A stretch of DNA of 64,000 nucleotides from Spongilla lacustris (Eukaryota > Porifera > Demospongiae > Spongillida > Spongillidae), in the NCBI GenBank assembly GCA_949361645.1, contig OX442418.1:7691376-7755375 (forward strand), in the 5' to 3' direction. This document shows, one piece after another, positions 41,213-54,118 of this stretch. Within the stretch, counting starts at the first letter, position 1; each line of letters opens with the position of its first letter. A program made the translations under genes and the position numbers. The notes under the pieces were generated by a model that had not been told where the DNA came from, did no database searches, and was given only the letters and a program-made list of their open reading frames with translations.

Positions 41213-42720
41213 TCTAGAAACATGTAAATATGCCAGATTAATGCAATAATTATTAAAATGGTAACAGGTGTAGCATTATTAAGTGACATGGCATACATGC
41301 ATACAGACCATTTATGCAAGAATGTTATGTGTACATGTAGGAATAGCAAACCATCTAAATGCATTCATGTTGTGTATATAGACAATTTTGACTTGCTCAT
41401 AATTACCCAGTAATACAATTCTAATCATAGAATAAGCAGCCCCATTGTTTTTGATAGTTGTGGGCCAGTCCTAAAGGAACCTTTTTGCATGTAATGTTGG
41501 TGTGTTACTAAAAAAAACCTAGAGATGTTTTAGAAATATATCAGCGTGCCCATTTCTCATGCAGGGCAGACCCCTGTAGGGCAGTATTTTGTTCTCTGCC
41601 TTCATTGCTGCTACACATTTTATGTCTGGTAACATGTGCCTGCACCACAGTAAGTATGGGGAGTTGATGTTAGTAAGCTGGCTGTTATGTGGGAGGTGAT
41701 TTCTAGAGTTGTGAACTCATATTGCTTAAGTGGATTGTGGAATTTAATTTGAAGTCATAAGTCATTTCCATGGCACAGCATGTGTGAAGTGTTGCATAAA
41801 CTGGACATCCACTGATTGGTTGTGGGGTCATCAATGCTAACTATTACCTCTCAGACACAATACATAAACTGGAATTAATGTATATTCAGAGCACCATGTC
41901 AGATATTGTTGAATATAGTTATGGTTCATCGAGAAGTGTTTGCAATAATTTGTCATAATTAATCTAAATCCAGAAGCATGCAGGATTGTTCCAAATGAAA
42001 ACTCTAAAAGGTATGGTAATTTTTTAAATCAAGACCCGGAGGAATCTTATGTTTTTCATCACATATTGTAATGCAAATTTTTACTTACAAGTGCATCAGA
42101 TAAACTGTGATTCATTCTGTAATTCTATGTGTTATTGTTGACCTGCTGTAGATCGAGAGATGTGTGCATGATGATGGCATCATTGTTGCATGTACTATGC
42201 AAGTTACATGACAGACGACACATAGTGTTCATGGCACCAACAGTACTTTGTAACTAGAAGAGCCATTTGTGTATTTGTGCGCATCATTCAGTTCTGCAAA
42301 CTGAGCATTGCAATAACTTTGAGCATATGCATACTGCGCTGGGCCCTGTCAGGTACAAACATTTAAAAACAAACCACCATCACCATACTATGGCACATTT
42401 TGAAGTTATCTGAGCAACCAGTGTAATTTTGCCACATGCATGGGTTTATCACCAGCTATACAAGGAAAGAAAGCCTTTGGTTCAATCCTTCCAAGTACTT
42501 TCCATATGGTGTAGGCATTATTTACTAATGCACTATGCTTCAGGAAAGTGAATATTTAGTTAGTTAACTAATAAATTTATGTTCTGCAAAGAGCCAGTGG
42601 TTCGATACTTGACCTTCTCTCCATTACTAGTACGATGAAGGACAGGATGTGATGTTCTAAGCTAGGCAGAATTAAGTCAAATAAAAACACTGCCACTGCA
42701 TTTGTAAGTGTACTAACTAT
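41213..42720. other. Non-coding interval
   Basis: No exon, repeat or motif supported. It holds the upstream region of the minus-strand PARP gene, including a TTTCTAG acceptor-like site directly before its ATG (41214-41220), so a 5' UTR intron is possible. Confidence 0.4.
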
Positions 42721-44120
42721 ATGAGCATAACAATATGGCCATGCTTAGTCAGTGACAACCCTTTTTGTGTCTCAGGGTCACTACAGAATTTTGTAACTGG
42801 AAAGATGCCACTTACTTTCAGTAAGCATCTTCAGTCAAAGTCTCACATCAAAGCAGTTGAAGCCATTATTACATTTCATAAAGGATGTTGGTGTGAAGCT
42901 TAGTTTCGCTCACAAAGCAGAGAAGGAGGAGGCAAGGGACATGTTGCAGATGATCTGTCAAGTGTTCGCTTCCTTGCTAGGCAAGGACTGGCCCTTTGTG
43001 GTAATTGCAGTGATGTGTCCTCTAACCTCACTCAGCTTCTAATGTGAGAGCTGAAGATACTACCATAAGGCTTGCAAGCATATGCATCGTGATTATCAGA
43101 ATATACTACCTGTCAGTGATAGATGCTCAGAGCATTGTAGATGCCATTTAAGATGCCTTTTTGCAGTTCCAGATACCTTTCACAAAACTTTGTGGTCAGT
43201 GCTATTATGGATGTAGCACCATGGCTGGAGCAACAGTTGGTGTAGCTGTAAAGATCCAGGAATTGGAGCCCCGAGCTGTGTTCACACATTGCTATGGTCG
43301 TGCACTCAACCTAGCTGTATGCGATACAATCACAAACTTACCTAGGATGAAGGACTGTCTGGACACCTATTATGAAATAGTAAAGCTGATTAAGTTCTCA
43401 CCAAAACGAGAGGCCATGCAGTTTAACAGAAGGGAGAGATGGGTAGTGATTCTCCAGGTGTTAGTACCCTATGCCCAACAAGGTGGACTGTTCATGCTGA
43501 ATCACTACATAGTATTCTTGCCAACTATGAGCACATTCTGCTGCTGTGGGAACTAGGGTCAGCAGTCCTTTAACTTTCTTTTCTGCATTGTCTTGTCTGA
43601 GATGGTATTGCAGCATACTGACAAGCTTAGTCAGACACTACAACAGCCAAAGCTATCCAGTGTTTCTAGAAGGGCATGATATAGCAAAGCTAACTGTAAA
43701 AACCCTTGAAGGTTTGCGAACAGAATATGACTTTGAGCTGTTTTGGCAGAAGATGAGGATCCGGTTTGGATATTGATGAGCCATTGCTACCAAGGAAGCG
43801 AAAGGCACTGCAGCGATTTGAGGAAGGTATTGCTCCAGCTGAGTTTGCTAAATCTCCAAAGGATGAATACCGTCGGGTGTTTTCTGAATGTTTTGACCTT
43901 GCAATGATGAGCATCTGCAGCAGATTTGACCATGCAAAAAGGCTCCAAAATCTTCTTGAATGTGGAGCAACTATTGTTTAAGGCATGCAAAATGCAGAGA
44001 AGCTTGATTTTGTGTGCAACATTTTTTTTTACAAATGATTTTGAGCTTGCAGCTGAATACTTAACCCTAAGTACACTAAATAAGTTCCATCAGTCGGTTC
44101 TATCAAGACAGCACTGTTAG
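42721..44120 (+). pseudogene. Decayed hAT-type (ZMYM1-like) transposase
   Basis: Successive open pieces in changing frames (42721, 42857, 43161, 43546, 43766) follow the order of an hAT transposase of the TTF/ZMYM1 group: F-x-KHLQSKSHIKA (finger region), GCSTMAGATVGVAVKIQEL and HCYGRALNLAV (core), TLEGLRTEYDFELFWQKM and LPRKRKALQRFE (C-terminal). At least four frameshifts break it. No terminal inverted repeats were found. Inactive relic. Confidence 0.75.
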
Positions 44121-44888
44121 CACTTAGCGCGATGCAGCAAAAGTTGAAAGCTGTGAGGCTGTTTAAATCATCACGAATGCCACATCGGAGCGTTGCGTAG
44201 AATTAAATCGTATCTCAGGGGTGCAATGTCTCAGGCCAGGCTAAACCACCTGATGATACTACATTATCATCAAGAAATGACGGACATACTTGGTATGAAG
44301 TGTATAGCCAACGAATACATAATCTTTAGCCACTTTACTCACGCATCTGTATATCGTTTTTCCGTCTATACGTTACTTATCTATTTGATGTTCTTAAAAT
44401 GCAAAATGCATTATGTTTCTATAACATACAAAAGCGGTAGCTTCTGGGGCTACACTATACACCCTATTGTTGTGGCTGTGGTGGCACCATGCATTCTTCC
44501 ATAAAATAACTATACGGCGTAGTAGCGGGTCCAGGGCATAGAAACTAAAAGTAGCTATAGGCTATAGCGCATGTATCAGATGCATTGCGCGAAGATCTGA
44601 TATTTTTCTAAACTAATGAATGGACAGTTCAGTTCTATAGAGCAAAGGGCCCGAATGTGGAACGCACCCATATTAAGGAACACTAAATATCATTAAAAAT
44701 CTAATCAAAGTTATGGATGGCTCAAACGCAATCAATGAATCTGATTGACCCACTAGTTGTTATATGACAAAGCATAGTCTAGTGATGATGTTCAATGCTG
44801 ATAAAATTCTCCAAGATCATTTGCTAGGATTGCAGCATTGTGCTCCTTTTCATTATAGCTCTCATGCGCTCTAATGCAGCCTTTTCTT

Positions 44889-45653
44889 CTAAAGCTGCTT
44901 TTCTTTTCTGCATCGCTCTTCTTTCTCAGCTATCTCTCCCCTCTTCGTATCCTTAAATTCATCAATCCATTGTGCTGAAGTCATGCACTGAGCTGAACCT
45001 TTCAAATGCTTAAATTGAGTACTAGTAGTAGGGATAGCGTTGTCCAATGGATCTAAGCTTTCTCCATCTGAATTATCGAGAGGTCCATTCAGCATGTTGC
45101 ACCTGCTCAGGACGTACTGTACATGCAGCCACATAGATGGAGTAGTACTGAATTGACAATTATAGGCGTCTTCTTATGTTGTCATTGCAGCAGCCTCGAT
45201 ATCAACCTGCCTCTTCACCTCTTGTGCCACAACATCCTCAATAAAGGCAGCTTACAATGGTGATTTTATCACAAAGTGCTGCCCCTGACACACCACATTA
45301 TGCCACGATTGCATCATGGGGTCCAACCATGTCTTCAGGAAGAGCATCTACCCCACATAGTGGAGACAGGCCTGTCGTTTATCGGCCATAATTAAGTTAC
45401 CAGGATAGACATTTCGTTTTTTAGCAAGTAGCATCCGCCCTCCACCCCAAAGCAAACCCCATGCGGTTGAGTGTACAACCCTTTGATGTGGTTGTTCCTT
45501 ATTTGGTACCTTTCCCATATACATTGAGGTATGTTTGCCGAAAAGTGAGTTTTCAGTACCAGGATTCATGAAATATTTCCTACGGTTAGCATAGTTGTAA
45601 TCTACGTTAAATTCTCTATCCAACAGTGTTTGCATTATCTCTCTAGCCTGCAT
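44889..45653 (-). pseudogene. Possible transposon-derived fragment
   Basis: Two minus-strand open pieces (45653-45348, 45134-44889). The second ends in a basic Lys/Glu tail (EIAEKEERCRKEKQL). The first reads REFNVDYNYANRRKYF. A T19 run (45718-45736) lies upstream on the plus strand. Family unknown; frames do not join. Low confidence. Confidence 0.25.
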
Positions 45654-45699
45654 AGTTTGTCTGCATCAGTCAAGGGAAGTTGGTTGTTCCTTAATAGGT

Positions 45700-47852
45700 T
45701 CCCTTGCTCTACGTACTTTTTTTTTTTTTTTTTTTGGAGGGTTTTACAACACCAGCCTACATACGGCAGTGGCGGATGGTTACATCACCACTAGCGGGAT
45801 GCAATCAGGCTGGGGACGAGACTAGCCCCCCCCCCCCCCCCCCCTCCCCCCCTTAGCTGGTGCCCCCTCCCGACGTCCCGCACCCACCCCGGGGCAGCTC
45901 CGCCTACACGTCCACTAGTAACTACACTTTTTGTACGGCGGCGACGGCCCTGATATACAGTCATATACTTTATCCTGTTATCCTGTACAGCAATAATTGT
46001 GATGAAATAAGTTAAAATATCGCGATTAAATCGCGCGATATAGACGAAGTTATTTCGCGGGAACACTGATTTCCAGCCCTGGGTTTACATGTACCTAGGG
46101 TTTGACCGATGATCCCAGATTGGTAGGTTTTTAACAAAATTCACAGTTGACTTTCTCGATTTCGTTAGGCAGTATGTGTGCCAATCAGAAACGGCCATTC
46201 CATCATAGATAATAGATTCCACCTACCCGGTGTGTAATTAATTCATGAGGTATATGTGGGCGTTATTCGTTCGACGCCAGGAAACAATAACGCTTATCGT
46301 GCGCGTACATGTGTAAATGCTTTTAATTTGGCGCTGTTACCTACAGTGGCAATGCAGTAATCCCCCCGCCCCTATACGTGCAGCAAAGATAATGGGCTAG
46401 GCCAATAGTAGACTATATACATGATATGAAATTATGAGATTTCAATTTTGATAGTACATCCGGACATTCCGGATGCAGCCACTATGATATGAACAGATTT
46501 AGCTCTATTAATATAAGCTTGTGCCTTGCTATCTACATCACATGGTGATACAACTTCTATATGCATGATCTTCTGAGTCCGGCAAGGTCACACGCGTTTT
46601 AGCGGTGCGCCCCCAAGTTATAGCCATATTGGTGCATGCACGTCTAAATAAAGCGACCCCTACTTAGAGTTTTAATGTGCCCTAAGTTTTATAGCCATGT
46701 ACGTACCTTTGGCTTTGCATATTGCTTGTGTTTGCGATTCACGCCGCGGCTTGCGGTAGCACTCAGCAGGGGCGAATCCAGCCGGCTTTTGGATGTAATA
46801 AATATATTCACAACTGGGAGCGGGTACGGGAGGGGGCGTGCCTCTTCCGTGACAGCAGGGGGCGCGCGAGCGCTAGCTGATAGCCGCTTTTTGCGTTTAT
46901 TTAGAGTGTAAATGAACATACTTTGGATTAACATCACGCGATATCCTGATTACTAGAGCCGGCCTGCATGGAAAGCGACGAGAAAACTCTTGCAGTGACG
47001 GATCCAAGGGGGGGGGGGGGGGGGGGGGGGGGCAACTGGGTTCTGCCCCCCGCCAAATAGAAATTAAATATTCATAGCTAAGGGGCGGTGCCTACACGAT
47101 ATATAGTATGTGCGAAAACGGTTAAATGTACGTGCAAAGCAGTGCCAGCCGGTGCAGAGCCATGCAGTCTAGAACATCGGGCAGGCATACACGTGCTCTG
47201 AATTAAAACTTCCGCGACAGCTGGCCATGGAATTGTAATAATTTGTGTGTTTGAGTGAATTCAAAGGCGCCTATACAAAGTCAAATCTTTCAGGTAGGCC
47301 TATGTAGCAAACCCATACCGTCAAAATTAATATTATAGTTCACTGGTTCTTTTAACGTTGAATTTATTCTGGACTGACCAGATGGAGCCTCGGAGTCGAA
47401 AGCGACCAAGCAAAGAAGGTTTGCCATTGGATGCATGATATTANNNNNNNNNNNNNNNNNNNNNNNNNNNNNNNNNNNNNNNNNNNNNNNNNNNNNNNNN
47501 NNNNNNNNNNNNNNNNNNNNNNNNNNNNNNNNNNNNNNNNNNNNNNNNNNNNNNNNNNNNNNNNNNNNNNNNNNNNNNNNNNNNNNNNNNNNNNNNNNNN
47601 NNNNNNNNNNNNNNNNNNNNNNNNNNNNNNNNNNNNNNNNNNNGGGGGGGAAATACCCCCCCCCCCCCAACTTTACCTTGAGCATGATTTTTTTATTTGA
47701 TATTATTGCGTAATTAATTAACCAGCTGCATGGAAGTGATAAAGCTGTGCAATATCAGGGCTGTAGCCAGGATGGAGGCAGCAGGTCCATGGGCCTAACG
47801 TGGACAGCACTCCCCCCCCCCCCACTGGTTGAATCAGCCAAACACGGACAGC

Positions 47853-47884
<32 letters not shown>

Positions 47885-48311
47885 ACTGGTTGAATCAGCC
47901 AAACACGGACAGCACCCCCTCCCCCCCTCCACTGGTTGAATTGACTGAGACTGAAATTCCCCATTCATTATGTATTCATAGTTTTACCAGTCCCCCCCCC
48001 CCCCCCCCCCAAACCACAAAACACCTTCTGCCACCCCTGACCCAGCACATCAACATAGGCAATTTTGTTTACACCACTTGAATTTTACAGTTTTTTAACT
48101 GGTAATTTCTCCTGGCAATTTTTCGGACTACTCCCCACATCTACCAAGGCATTTATCTACTACAAGTTCACACAACAAACTTTTATTTCCCACCCCAGTC
48201 TCAGAACCACACAATTAAAAAAAAAATGGTGTTTGAACTTCAGGATAAAACATATACGATAGCAGACACTCAATAATGTAATGTACACTTGTATCGGAGC
48301 CAATGTATAAT
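45700..48311. other. Repeat-rich non-coding block around an assembly gap
   Basis: Long C or G tracts (about 45826-45851, 47010-47032, 47813-47884, 47993-48010) and starts of a CAGGGGCGAATCCAG-like repeat (46772, 46994, 47757). The motif ACTGGTTGAATCAGCCAAACACGGACAGCA is tandem at 47822-47915. No gene seen; open frames through the N run are artefacts. Confidence 0.6.
47444..47643. other. Assembly gap, 200 N
   Basis: Exactly 200 unresolved bases, a conventional placeholder size, bordered on the right by a G-run. The true length is unknown. Confidence 0.99.
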
Positions 48312-49807
<1,496 letters not shown>

Positions 49808-50223
49808 CCAAGCGATTAACGGGGGATTCCCTTAATCATAACTTTACAATGACGTCATTTCTCCAAAAATAACCTGTTTACCTTGTATCAACCTTTGATC
49901 CCGGCCGACTTCTGGTAGGTACTTGCTGCATATGCATCATACGGTTGCATGCACTGTATACCATAGATCATAGCTGAGCAGGACAAGGTCTAGATTTGGT
50001 TTCTGTTACAGTATGTGCCCATATACTAGTATCCTCTCCTTGCGCGAGAGGCTAATAATTATCATGCTTGTGTGTTAATTATTGCACTTAGGAACGTCCT
50101 CTTGGGACTTATTAATTTCTTCTTTCTCCTCCTCCTCCCCCCCCCCCCCCCCTACACACACACTGTAGCTGTGTGGGCTCCTCAATTCAGCCTCCTGTAT
50201 ACTAAATTGGATCAGACAAGGCA
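49808..50223. promoter_or_regulatory. Shared divergent promoter interval
   Basis: About 416 bp separate the minus-strand ATG (49807) from the proposed plus-strand ATG (50224). Both genes encode related death-domain proteins. It includes a pyrimidine tract ending in 16 C (about 50121-50152). No TATA box or factor site can be called with confidence; shared control is inferred from geometry. Confidence 0.4.
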
Positions 50224-53200
50224 ATGTCCAGTACCGGTACGCTAATGCTTGGATAATGCCTACAAGTACATATGTGCGTGTGGACCTACATGTGTGCTAT
50301 GCGTCTATGCCATTGAAGGCATACTTGTGTGCTTTGTGACGAAGTCTAATTTACCTATCATTCCCTGTGCTGAGTATAGACTGGAGCTACGTGGATAATA
50401 CTGAACTCGGTAAGTGCATTCATGTACATACATATACCATCCATTTTATAAATGCTAAATTTTAGATGAAGAAGATTTCCAAGACGTGAGAGATGCAGTT
50501 GCAGAATTAGCTGGATTGTGGTGGCCATTTGCTTCAGTGCTTGGCCTGTCTCCCTCTGCCCTTCGGGAGATAGATGAGGCAAACCGTGGCAAACCTGCCC
50601 AGTGCCTCTTTGATGCCATCGACAGGTGGATACGTCAGGACTACAACCATGAGAGGTATGGCCCATCCTCCTGGAGGAAGTTGGTGATTGCAGTCGAGAG
50701 CAGCATTGGTGGACAGAATGCTGCTTTGGCTAAAAAGATAGCTCAAAGCCATAGCATTAGTGAGTGTTACCTCCTTCACCTGTGATGATGTCACACTGTT
50801 GTGTCACCTGTGATGATGTCACACTGTTGTGACGTCTTATTATGTAGCTCAGGACCCAATGCTGGCAGGGGAACCCGCTGGTGGATATGAAGAAGCACTG
50901 CCTGAGACCATGCCCTCCGAGCAGTCTGAGTTGGGGCCCCAACCACCCCATTGTGAGCAGCCAACGGAGCGCCCTGAGCCCACCCCGTATGAGCAGCCTG
51001 TGCCTATGGAGTGTGTACCATCACCACACAGAGATGAATCTTCATGCAGGAATGAGCCTGCAGCTGCTAGTAAGCACATGCAAGCCACAGGGTGTGCTCA
51101 TTCTATGTTTGATAGTATGCCTTACATTTGGTAAGGTTACTTTTGTGGAGTTTTTTTTTTTTAGTGGCTCCTGGCAAATTTTTTTTTTTCTAATACAACT
51201 TTTAGGTACATGTATCTGCCGATATGCAGTTGCACATGACTGTCATACAATTACTGATTGTTGGAGATGGAAGTCCCCAAATGTATTAGCATGAAAATTA
51301 AATTGATTTGCCCAACAAGCTGTCACAACTAATCTACTAGCAAGATACAGGCGTTCACACTTAATTCTTACATGGTGAATACAGGGAGCACTTAGTGATG
51401 CATGCTATTTCCGGGAGAAAACTTAGCACTTTGCTTGACTGCAGGCAGATCATACTCAGTGCAGCATATGTGTAGATAAGGAGCACAGAATCGGCTACTA
51501 TACCTCTCTGACATGCATGGTGAATCCCAAGGTGGTTTTTTACAGTGCAAAAGCCAATCCCATAGATTAACACAAGAAAGGGCAATTGAAATTATCATCA
51601 AAACAGCTCAGTTAGCAATATGATAGCCAAAAAATTATTTGTTTGTAATAGTTCGTGCCACTGCATGTACATGTAACTGATGTGTCATTGTCACACAATA
51701 GGAGCCATCATTCAGCCATCAATATGCCTGGATAAAGTAATAAGTGAGTATCAACTGATGTTGAAATTCAGGCATGGAAAGTGTGTGTGTATGTTTGTGA
51801 CATGTTTGTGACGTGTACATGTATGTGTGTGTGTGTGTGTGTGTGTGCATATGCCACCAGGTATGAAGGACCTGCAGAATGACCTTGCACCTATCGCTCA
51901 CAAGTGGTACAACATTGGCCTGCAGCTGGGTATCACTGCACATGACCTTGACAAGGTCAGCAGGGAGGGGAACGATTCCCAGAGGCTCCTCAGCGACATG
52001 CTCATCCACTGGCTGTCCAATAACTGTGATGCCAGGAGGAGCGACCTTGAGAACATGCTAAAGTCCAAGACAATTGGTGAAGCAAAGCTTGCTCGCAAGC
52101 TGCTGAAGGTTGGAGGTACAGCCATGAATGATCCGTGGATCTAATAGATACATCCTATATACACATCTACATGTAGATATCTGTTGGTGGGGGGTATTGC
52201 TTTTTAGCAGCACTAAGTAACATGTATATGGATATTTCTTTCACAGCCTATTAAGGTAGACTTGTAACATTCCTGATAATAACTCATATCAATAAATAAG
52301 GAGTATGCTACCCTGCATACAAAACAGCATTTGTAGTAACCCGGATGCCACCAGCACTACCACCACCCAGTGTGGTGGGCATGGCAATAATTCCACCATA
52401 GGTCAGGAGATGTGCTCAGCTGTCACTTTAACTCACATATATAACTGTGCCTGTAGGTGGCTGTAACACAATGACGCCCTGCATATTTGTAGAGATCCGT
52501 GCCTACATGAATCTTGTGGTAGAGTGGTGTAGGAAAAGGGGGGACAGGGGGGGGGAGCAACTGTCCCCCCACTTTTAAAAATTAGGGGACCTTGCCCCCC
52601 CACTTTTAAAAATGGGGGACCATGCCCCCCCACTTTTACACCAGCGATACTACTGTGTATCTGTACATACTATTTTATTTTTATTAAACACCAAGCGAAA
52701 TCTACCTTTTGCTCAGAATGCTTCGATGTGTTATTCACGAATTACCTACCTAAATCATTAATAAGTGTTTTAGCATACGTCATTGCAACTGCCTTTTTGA
52801 AAGCATGATGACCATCAAAGTTTGCCCCCCCCCCCCCCCCCCCCCCCCCCACTTTTAAACTCCATCCTACACTGCTGTGGTAGCATTCATTTCAGCAGCT
52901 ACATGGGATCACTTTTTAACGTACACTTCCCTTGCAATCAGTGAACCAAAGTTAACACCCAATCACGATTTGCTAATATCAAAATAAGGTAAAAGCATGA
53001 GAGGTTACCTCCTTACTGGAGAGGTTACCTCCTTACTGGAGAGGTTACCTCCTTACTGGAGAGGTTACCTCTGTACTGGAGAGGTTACCTCCTTACTGCA
53101 GAGGTTACCTCCTTACTGGAGAGGTTACCTCCTTACTGGAGAGGTTACCTCTGTACTGGAGATATTGTTAACAACCCTAGCTTTACCCCACAGAGATGTC

Positions 53201-53794
53201 ATTATTCCTTTGGGTATACTCCTGGGGGATACCCTTGGGAGATGCCCTGAAGTTGTTCCTTATAATCAAATCCATTATTTCTATAACTTCCTTAATTGGC
53301 TCTGTTTTCATATTCATTGGTCTTAGAGATACCAGAAGACAGTGATGGGCCACTCAAGGAGGCCCACATCAAGGCTCTGGTGGAGTTCTTGAACCCAGTG
53401 GCAAGCAGGTGGGAGGACATTGGCATTCAGCTTGGCATTAACTCTCGAGACCTGGACACGCTCAAGCAACGCGGTGGCACCACTGTAGAGGCTGCCCTGA
53501 GCCACACCTTGAAGAAGCTGGACAGACTAGAGCCACCAAAGACTGTGGGTGACCTGTTTGAGGCCCTAAGCTCATCCACTGTTGCAGAAAAGGTGTATGC
53601 TGAGCATCTGAGGGATAAATATGGTAATTCGCAAAGATGTGTGTTAGGCAAGGGTTGTTTACATATATATGTGTGTCCCTTTGTATGCAGGTAGTGGATA
53701 CCTTCTCCATGCTCCTGCCAGTGACTGCCAAGAAGACAGGGTCTCACTGGTCTCTGAATGTTCTGAGCATGCATGCAATAGGGTTATAGTTTGA
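50224..53794 (+). CDS. Death-domain adaptor: DD-A, linker, DD-B, DD-C
   Basis: Exons: 50224-50236 (ATG TCC AGT ACC G, tentative), 50466-50759 (DD-A), 50848-51069 (linker), 51702-51743, 51861-52115 (DD-B), 53327-53623 (DD-C), 53691-53794 with TGA; all internal exons phase 1-1; 408 aa. DD-A has LWWPFASVLGLSPSALRE, CLFDAIDRWI and SSWRKLVIAVE. The linker is rich in Glu-Gln-Pro (YEQPVPME). DD-B has LQNDLAPIAHKWYNIGLQL; DD-C has FLNPVASRWEDIGIQLGIN. Same module order and exon lengths as the 13.4-22.5 kb gene, minus the long repeats and tail, so the two are paralogues. No effector domain. The first exon rests only on phase and a CCG|GTACGC donor. Confidence 0.8.
53001..53160. repeat. 20-bp minisatellite, eight copies
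   Basis: Eight exact-length units of GAGGTTACCTCCTTACTGGA. Units 4 and 8 share the CTGTACTGGA variant and unit 5 has CTGCA, so a higher-order duplication is likely. It lies in the intron between DD-B and DD-C. The open frame through it is a by-product. Confidence 0.97.
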
Positions 53795-54118
53795 TACGAA
53801 ATTCTGTACCATTCAGACTATGATGTTTATATCTGGTATTAGGCAATTTTAAGGAGCTGCATGGATTGATGGTTTAAACGCAAACTGGTTTTTGTCTTGC
53901 GTACCAGCAGTGGCATATCCGTACAATCCAAGCCACTATTGGATTGCATGATGGCACTGGTTTGTACCAGCGCAGCAGTGACATCTATTTTAGGATATGC
54001 CTCCGGTTCGGGTCGGGCCGGCTACGCCCCATATCACATGTTCTATCTTTAGCAATAAAATAACCTTACGTAAGGAACCAAAAAAAAAAAAAAACACCCT
54101 GGGTATCTTCTAGGGGAA
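53795..54118. other. Short intergenic spacer
   Basis: Contains a GGTCGGGCCGGCTACGCCC stretch (54005-54030) resembling the MITE ends at 12.0 and 22.2 kb, and an A16 run at 54080-54094. No exon seen. Confidence 0.4.

Noticed and set aside
44193..44504. Plus-strand open frame downstream of the hAT relic
   Set aside because: Its first codons resemble degraded transposon sequence but the rest is hydrophobic low-complexity; no splice or family support.
47290..47713. Open frames across 47.3-47.7 kb
   Set aside because: They run through 200 N and are artefacts of the gap.
53001..53160. Regular 20-bp repeats as a CRISPR array
   Set aside because: There are no spacers; units are head to tail, and the context is an intron of an animal gene.
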